A stretch of DNA of 64,000 nucleotides from Flavobacteriales bacterium (lineage in GTDB: Bacteria; Bacteroidota; Bacteroidia; Flavobacteriales_D; Crocinitomicaceae). Shown here in pieces: positions 60,913 to 64,000 of this stretch (positions are counted from its first letter, which is position 1; the number at the start of each line of letters is the position of its first letter). The notes below the pieces were generated by a model. The model was not told the DNA's origin. It made no database searches and worked only from the letters and a program-made list of their open reading frames with translations. The stretch spans positions 89,962 through 153,961 of the forward strand of contig CANITF010000003.1 of NCBI GenBank assembly GCA_947470515.1, given 5' to 3'. The position numbers and the translations under genes are program-made.

Positions 60913-63888
60913 ATGCGTAATAAAGGATTTTTTTGGTTTATAACGATATTATTAACGGCGGTTTGCCTTTATCAATTATCGTTCACTTTTGTATCTAATT
61001 CTGTTGAGAAAAAATCAGAAAAAGAAGCAAATGAAAGAGTTGCTGACTTAAAATTACAGTCTGTTGCAACTGGCGATAGTGCGTTACTTCCAAATGGAGT
61101 ATATGTTGACTTCACTGAGCCAGAAGGGACAGAACTTGCTAAAGCTGCTTTTATCAACCAAATTTTAAAGGAGAAAGCAGAAAATAAAGTATATCCAATT
61201 TTCGGATCAACTTTCGCTGAAACAAAGAAAAGAAGTTTAGCTTTTGGTCTTGACTTAGTAGGAGGGATGAGTGTTACATTGGAGATTTCAGTTTCTGAAT
61301 TAGTAAAGAACTATGCACGTAACCCTCGTGACCTTCGATTCAAAAAGCCGTATGAAAGTGCGTTGAAAATTTACAATTCTAAAGGTGGTGATTTTATCAC
61401 ATTGTTTATCAAAGAAAATAAGCGTTTGAATAATGGGACTCCTGTTGTTCGTTTGCTGGGAATTGCTGAAATTGATGGATTAAAAATGAATTCAACAGAT
61501 GATGAGGTAGATTCTTATTTCAGACAAATTGCAGCATCTTCAATGGACGGTGTAGAGCAAATCATGAATAAGCGTATTAACCAATTCGGTGTTGCTCAAC
61601 CAAACATCAACAAAGATGCGGTAAACAATCGTTTGTATATTGAATTACCTGGAGTTCAAGATGAGGCAACAGTTGCTCAGAAGATGGTTTCTATGGCAAA
61701 CTTGCAATTCTTTGAAACATATTTCCCAAGTGAGATTGGTGGACAATGGCAACAAGCAACGTCACTATCTAGAACTAAAGAAGTTATTATTGATGATTTA
61801 GCTGTAGTTGCAGATTCGAGTGATACTTTGAAAGATAAATCATTGGAGTCATTATCAACTTTGGGCGGTTCTCAAAAAGGTTTGTCTGATTTCGTTAAAC
61901 CAGCCGGAGATTATGCGCTTGGATATGTTGCTGCAGAAAACAAAACAGCGGTTGATTTAATCTTAAATAGAAATGACATTTTAGCTTTATTTCCAGAAGA
62001 TGTAAAGTTTATGTGGTCTGCAGAATTGGAGCAAGTTGCAACAAATTCAAAAGAAATGGCTTATGCATTATATGCTATTCGTATTCCTGAATCAGGGAAA
62101 CCAAGAGTTGGAGGTAAAGATGTGAAATCTGCTTCAACAGGTTATGATGAGCAATCAGGAAAAATCACTGTTGATTTGAAAATGACAGATGATGGAGCTG
62201 ATAAATGGGCTGAGATGACTTCTGATAATGTTAACAAAATCGTTGCCATTACAATGGATAATGTTGTTTACAGCGCACCTCGAGTAATCAATGCTATTAC
62301 TGGCGGAAGCACACAGATTTCTGGTTCGTTTACAATTGACGAATCAAAAGATCTTGCAGGTTTATTAAATGGAGGAGCTCTTCCAGCGCCATGTGTTATT
62401 AAAGAACAAACGAAAGTAGGACCAACAATTGGTTTGGAAAACTCTCGTGCTGGTTTGATCTCATTCGGTTTTGCATTTATTGCAGTTTTACTTTATATGT
62501 ACTTCTACTATGGAAAGGCAGGTTTGGCAGCAAACGTTGCTTTAACTGTAAACGTTGTATTTATCTTTGGAAGTTTAGCTTCATTTGGAGCTGTTTTAAC
62601 GTTAGCGGGTATCGCTGGTATCGTTCTTACAATTGGTACCGCTGTCGATGCGAATATCTTGATCTTCGAGCGAATCAGGGAGGAACAAGCCCGTGGAGCA
62701 GATTTATTAACTTCTGTAAATACTGGATTCAAAAAAGCACTTCCTTCAATTATAGATGCGAATGTCACTCACTTATTAGTAGCAATCATCTTGAAAGTAT
62801 TTGGAAAAGGTGAAATTGAATCATTTGCGACGACATTGATCATCGGTATTTTTACTTCTTTGTTCTCTGCAATTGTAATTTCGAAATTGATCTTCACAAT
62901 TTGGTTGACGAAAGGGAAAGCAATTTCTTTCCATACAAAATTCTCTAAAGGTTTATTCCAAAACTTCAATTTTGACTGGGTTGGAAACAGAAAGTATTTC
63001 TATATCTTTTCAATCTCTGTAACAATCATTGGAATGTTCGCAATGTTCTCTCGTGGATTGAAACAAAGTGTTGAATTTACAGGTGGTAGAACGTATGTTG
63101 CAAAATTTGAGCAAAAAGCGGACATGAACTACATGCGAGCGAACCTTTCAAAAGTATTTGTTGAAAACGGTGAAATTGCTTCAATTGATTTGAAAACAAA
63201 ATCGAATGATTACAATGTTGAAATCGTTACCAACTTCATGCGTGAAAACGATGGCGCAACTGCTGAAGTAAAGGCAAAATTGAAAGAAGGTTTAGATAAG
63301 TGTAAACCTAAAATGGGGAAATATGTTATCGTGGAAGAAAGAAGTATTTCTGCCTCTGTTTCTAAAGAATTATGGTCTTCATCTGCAATTGCAATTTCTC
63401 TTTCTTTACTGGCAATCTTTGCATACATCTTTATGCGTTTCGGTCACTGGCAATATTCACTTGGTGCAATTGTCGGATTAACACACGATGCTTTCTTTGT
63501 ATTATCAGTATTCGCATTGTTACACGGTTATTTACCATTTAGTTTAGATGTGAATCAAGCATTTATTGCAGCGATTCTGACTGTCATCGGTTACTCCATG
63601 AATGATACCGTAATTGTATTTGACCGTATTCGTGAAAATTTACGAAATAGTCATGACGATGAACATCATTATGATATTATTAATAAGTCATTAAACAAAA
63701 CGTTGAGTAGAACATTTAATACATCGATGATTCTTTTCGTAGTTGTATTAATCATGTTCATATTTGGTGGACCAGCAATTAAAGGATTCTTGTTCGCTCT
63801 TCTTGTAGGAGTTGTAATTGGAACATATTCCTCTTTATGTGTTGCTACACCAATCTTAATTGACTTTTCTAAGAAATTGAAAAAGTAA
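60913..63888 (+). CDS. secDF: Fused protein translocase subunit SecDF
   Basis: The 991-residue membrane protein joins SecD and SecF, which use the proton gradient to pull exported proteins through SecYEG. SecD part: first helix (7-27), the D1-type motif FGLDLVGGM, the large periplasmic domain (about 125-510), and the membrane block with GTAVDANILIFERIREE. SecF part begins about residue 675 (FDWVGNRKYFYIFSI), with VEFTGGRTYVAKF and GYSMNDTVIVFDRIRENLR. The fused form is common in Bacteroidota. The many exported proteins in this window depend on it. It has its own promoter and terminator. Confidence 0.96.
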   Translation: MRNKGFFWFITILLTAVCLYQLSFTFVSNSVEKKSEKEANERVADLKLQSVATGDSALLPNGVYVDFTEPEGTELAKAAFINQILKEKAENKVYPIFGSTFAETKKRSLAFGLDLVGGMSVTLEISVSELVKNYARNPRDLRFKKPYESALKIYNSKGGDFITLFIKENKRLNNGTPVVRLLGIAEIDGLKMNSTDDEVDSYFRQIAASSMDGVEQIMNKRINQFGVAQPNINKDAVNNRLYIELPGVQDEATVAQKMVSMANLQFFETYFPSEIGGQWQQATSLSRTKEVIIDDLAVVADSSDTLKDKSLESLSTLGGSQKGLSDFVKPAGDYALGYVAAENKTAVDLILNRNDILALFPEDVKFMWSAELEQVATNSKEMAYALYAIRIPESGKPRVGGKDVKSASTGYDEQSGKITVDLKMTDDGADKWAEMTSDNVNKIVAITMDNVVYSAPRVINAITGGSTQISGSFTIDESKDLAGLLNGGALPAPCVIKEQTKVGPTIGLENSRAGLISFGFAFIAVLLYMYFYYGKAGLAANVALTVNVVFIFGSLASFGAVLTLAGIAGIVLTIGTAVDANILIFERIREEQARGADLLTSVNTGFKKALPSIIDANVTHLLVAIILKVFGKGEIESFATTLIIGIFTSLFSAIVISKLIFTIWLTKGKAISFHTKFSKGLFQNFNFDWVGNRKYFYIFSISVTIIGMFAMFSRGLKQSVEFTGGRTYVAKFEQKADMNYMRANLSKVFVENGEIASIDLKTKSNDYNVEIVTNFMRENDGATAEVKAKLKEGLDKCKPKMGKYVIVEERSISASVSKELWSSSAIAISLSLLAIFAYIFMRFGHWQYSLGAIVGLTHDAFFVLSVFALLHGYLPFSLDVNQAFIAAILTVIGYSMNDTVIVFDRIRENLRNSHDDEHHYDIINKSLNKTLSRTFNTSMILFVVVLIMFIFGGPAIKGFLFALLVGVVIGTYSSLCVATPILIDFSKKLKK

Positions 63889-63908
63889 TTAAAATTAAAA
63901 TTTTCAAA

Positions 63909-63939
63909 GCCGACCGTCAACCGACGGTCGGCTTTTTTT
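63909..63939 (+). terminator. Rho-independent terminator of secDF
   Basis: A perfect 10-bp GC-rich stem, GCCGACCGTC and GACGGTCGGC, with an AACC loop (63909-63932), followed by seven T. The remaining 60 bases of the window show no feature. Confidence 0.93.
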
Positions 63940-64000
63940 ATGCTGAAAAATAAAATCATTAAATACGTGAATCGTGATTCATTGATTTTAATTGGTTATG

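Overview
The window looks like chromosomal DNA of an AT-rich member of the Bacteroidota, most likely Flavobacteriales and possibly near Crocinitomicaceae/Fluviicola; the family-level guess is weak. The signs are many secreted proteins with C-terminal type IX secretion (T9SS) sorting domains (PNP motif, then GxY), promoter boxes of the TAnnTTTG type instead of sigma70 boxes, a fused SecDF, a fused E1 alpha/beta 2-oxoacid dehydrogenase, a short NuoG, and an S16 protein with a long acidic tail. No rRNA, tRNA, CRISPR array, insertion sequence or prophage was seen.

Layout. 0-2.5 kb: minus-strand paaA - GreA-like gene - paaB - paaC (phenylacetyl-CoA epoxidase subunits). 2.7-6.0 kb: two secreted T9SS proteins, a seven-repeat propeller and a lysyl-oxidase-domain protein. 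6.2-15.9 kb: the most unusual part. A Crp-type regulator is followed by a micro-protein and an alkaline-phosphatase-superfamily phosphodiesterase with TPRs, two secreted T9SS paralogues, a sulfotransferase-like P-loop protein, a second micro-protein/phosphodiesterase pair, and a third secreted paralogue. The C-terminal domain of both phosphodiesterases looks like a decayed copy of the stand-alone sulfotransferase-like protein. 16-25 kb: amino acid and peptide metabolism (aminotransferase, VanX-like dipeptidase, tandem M1 peptidases, GNAT, S9 peptidase). 25.4-28 kb: GxxExxY protein, rpsP-rimM, tRNA methyltransferase. 28.2-41 kb: a complete 14-gene nuo operon (nuoA-N, complex I). 41-51.6 kb: accessory envelope proteins, including a cupredoxin/PKD T9SS protein and a three-gene Cys-rich envelope cluster that may concern metals. 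51.6-54 kb: fused E1 dehydrogenase. 54-64 kb: a 35-residue membrane micro-protein, a choice-of-anchor-B T9SS protein, two glycosyltransferases, a HAD phosphatase, a MORN-repeat protein, a lipoprotein, and secDF ending at a perfect terminator.

Most genes are ordinary housekeeping or envelope genes. The candidate for an undescribed system is 6.9-15.9 kb: two paralogous micro-protein/phosphodiesterase-TPR operons interleaved with three related exported proteins. Their biochemical role cannot be read from sequence alone. All positions, motifs and repeats were read by eye, and family names rest on motif recognition, not on database searches.
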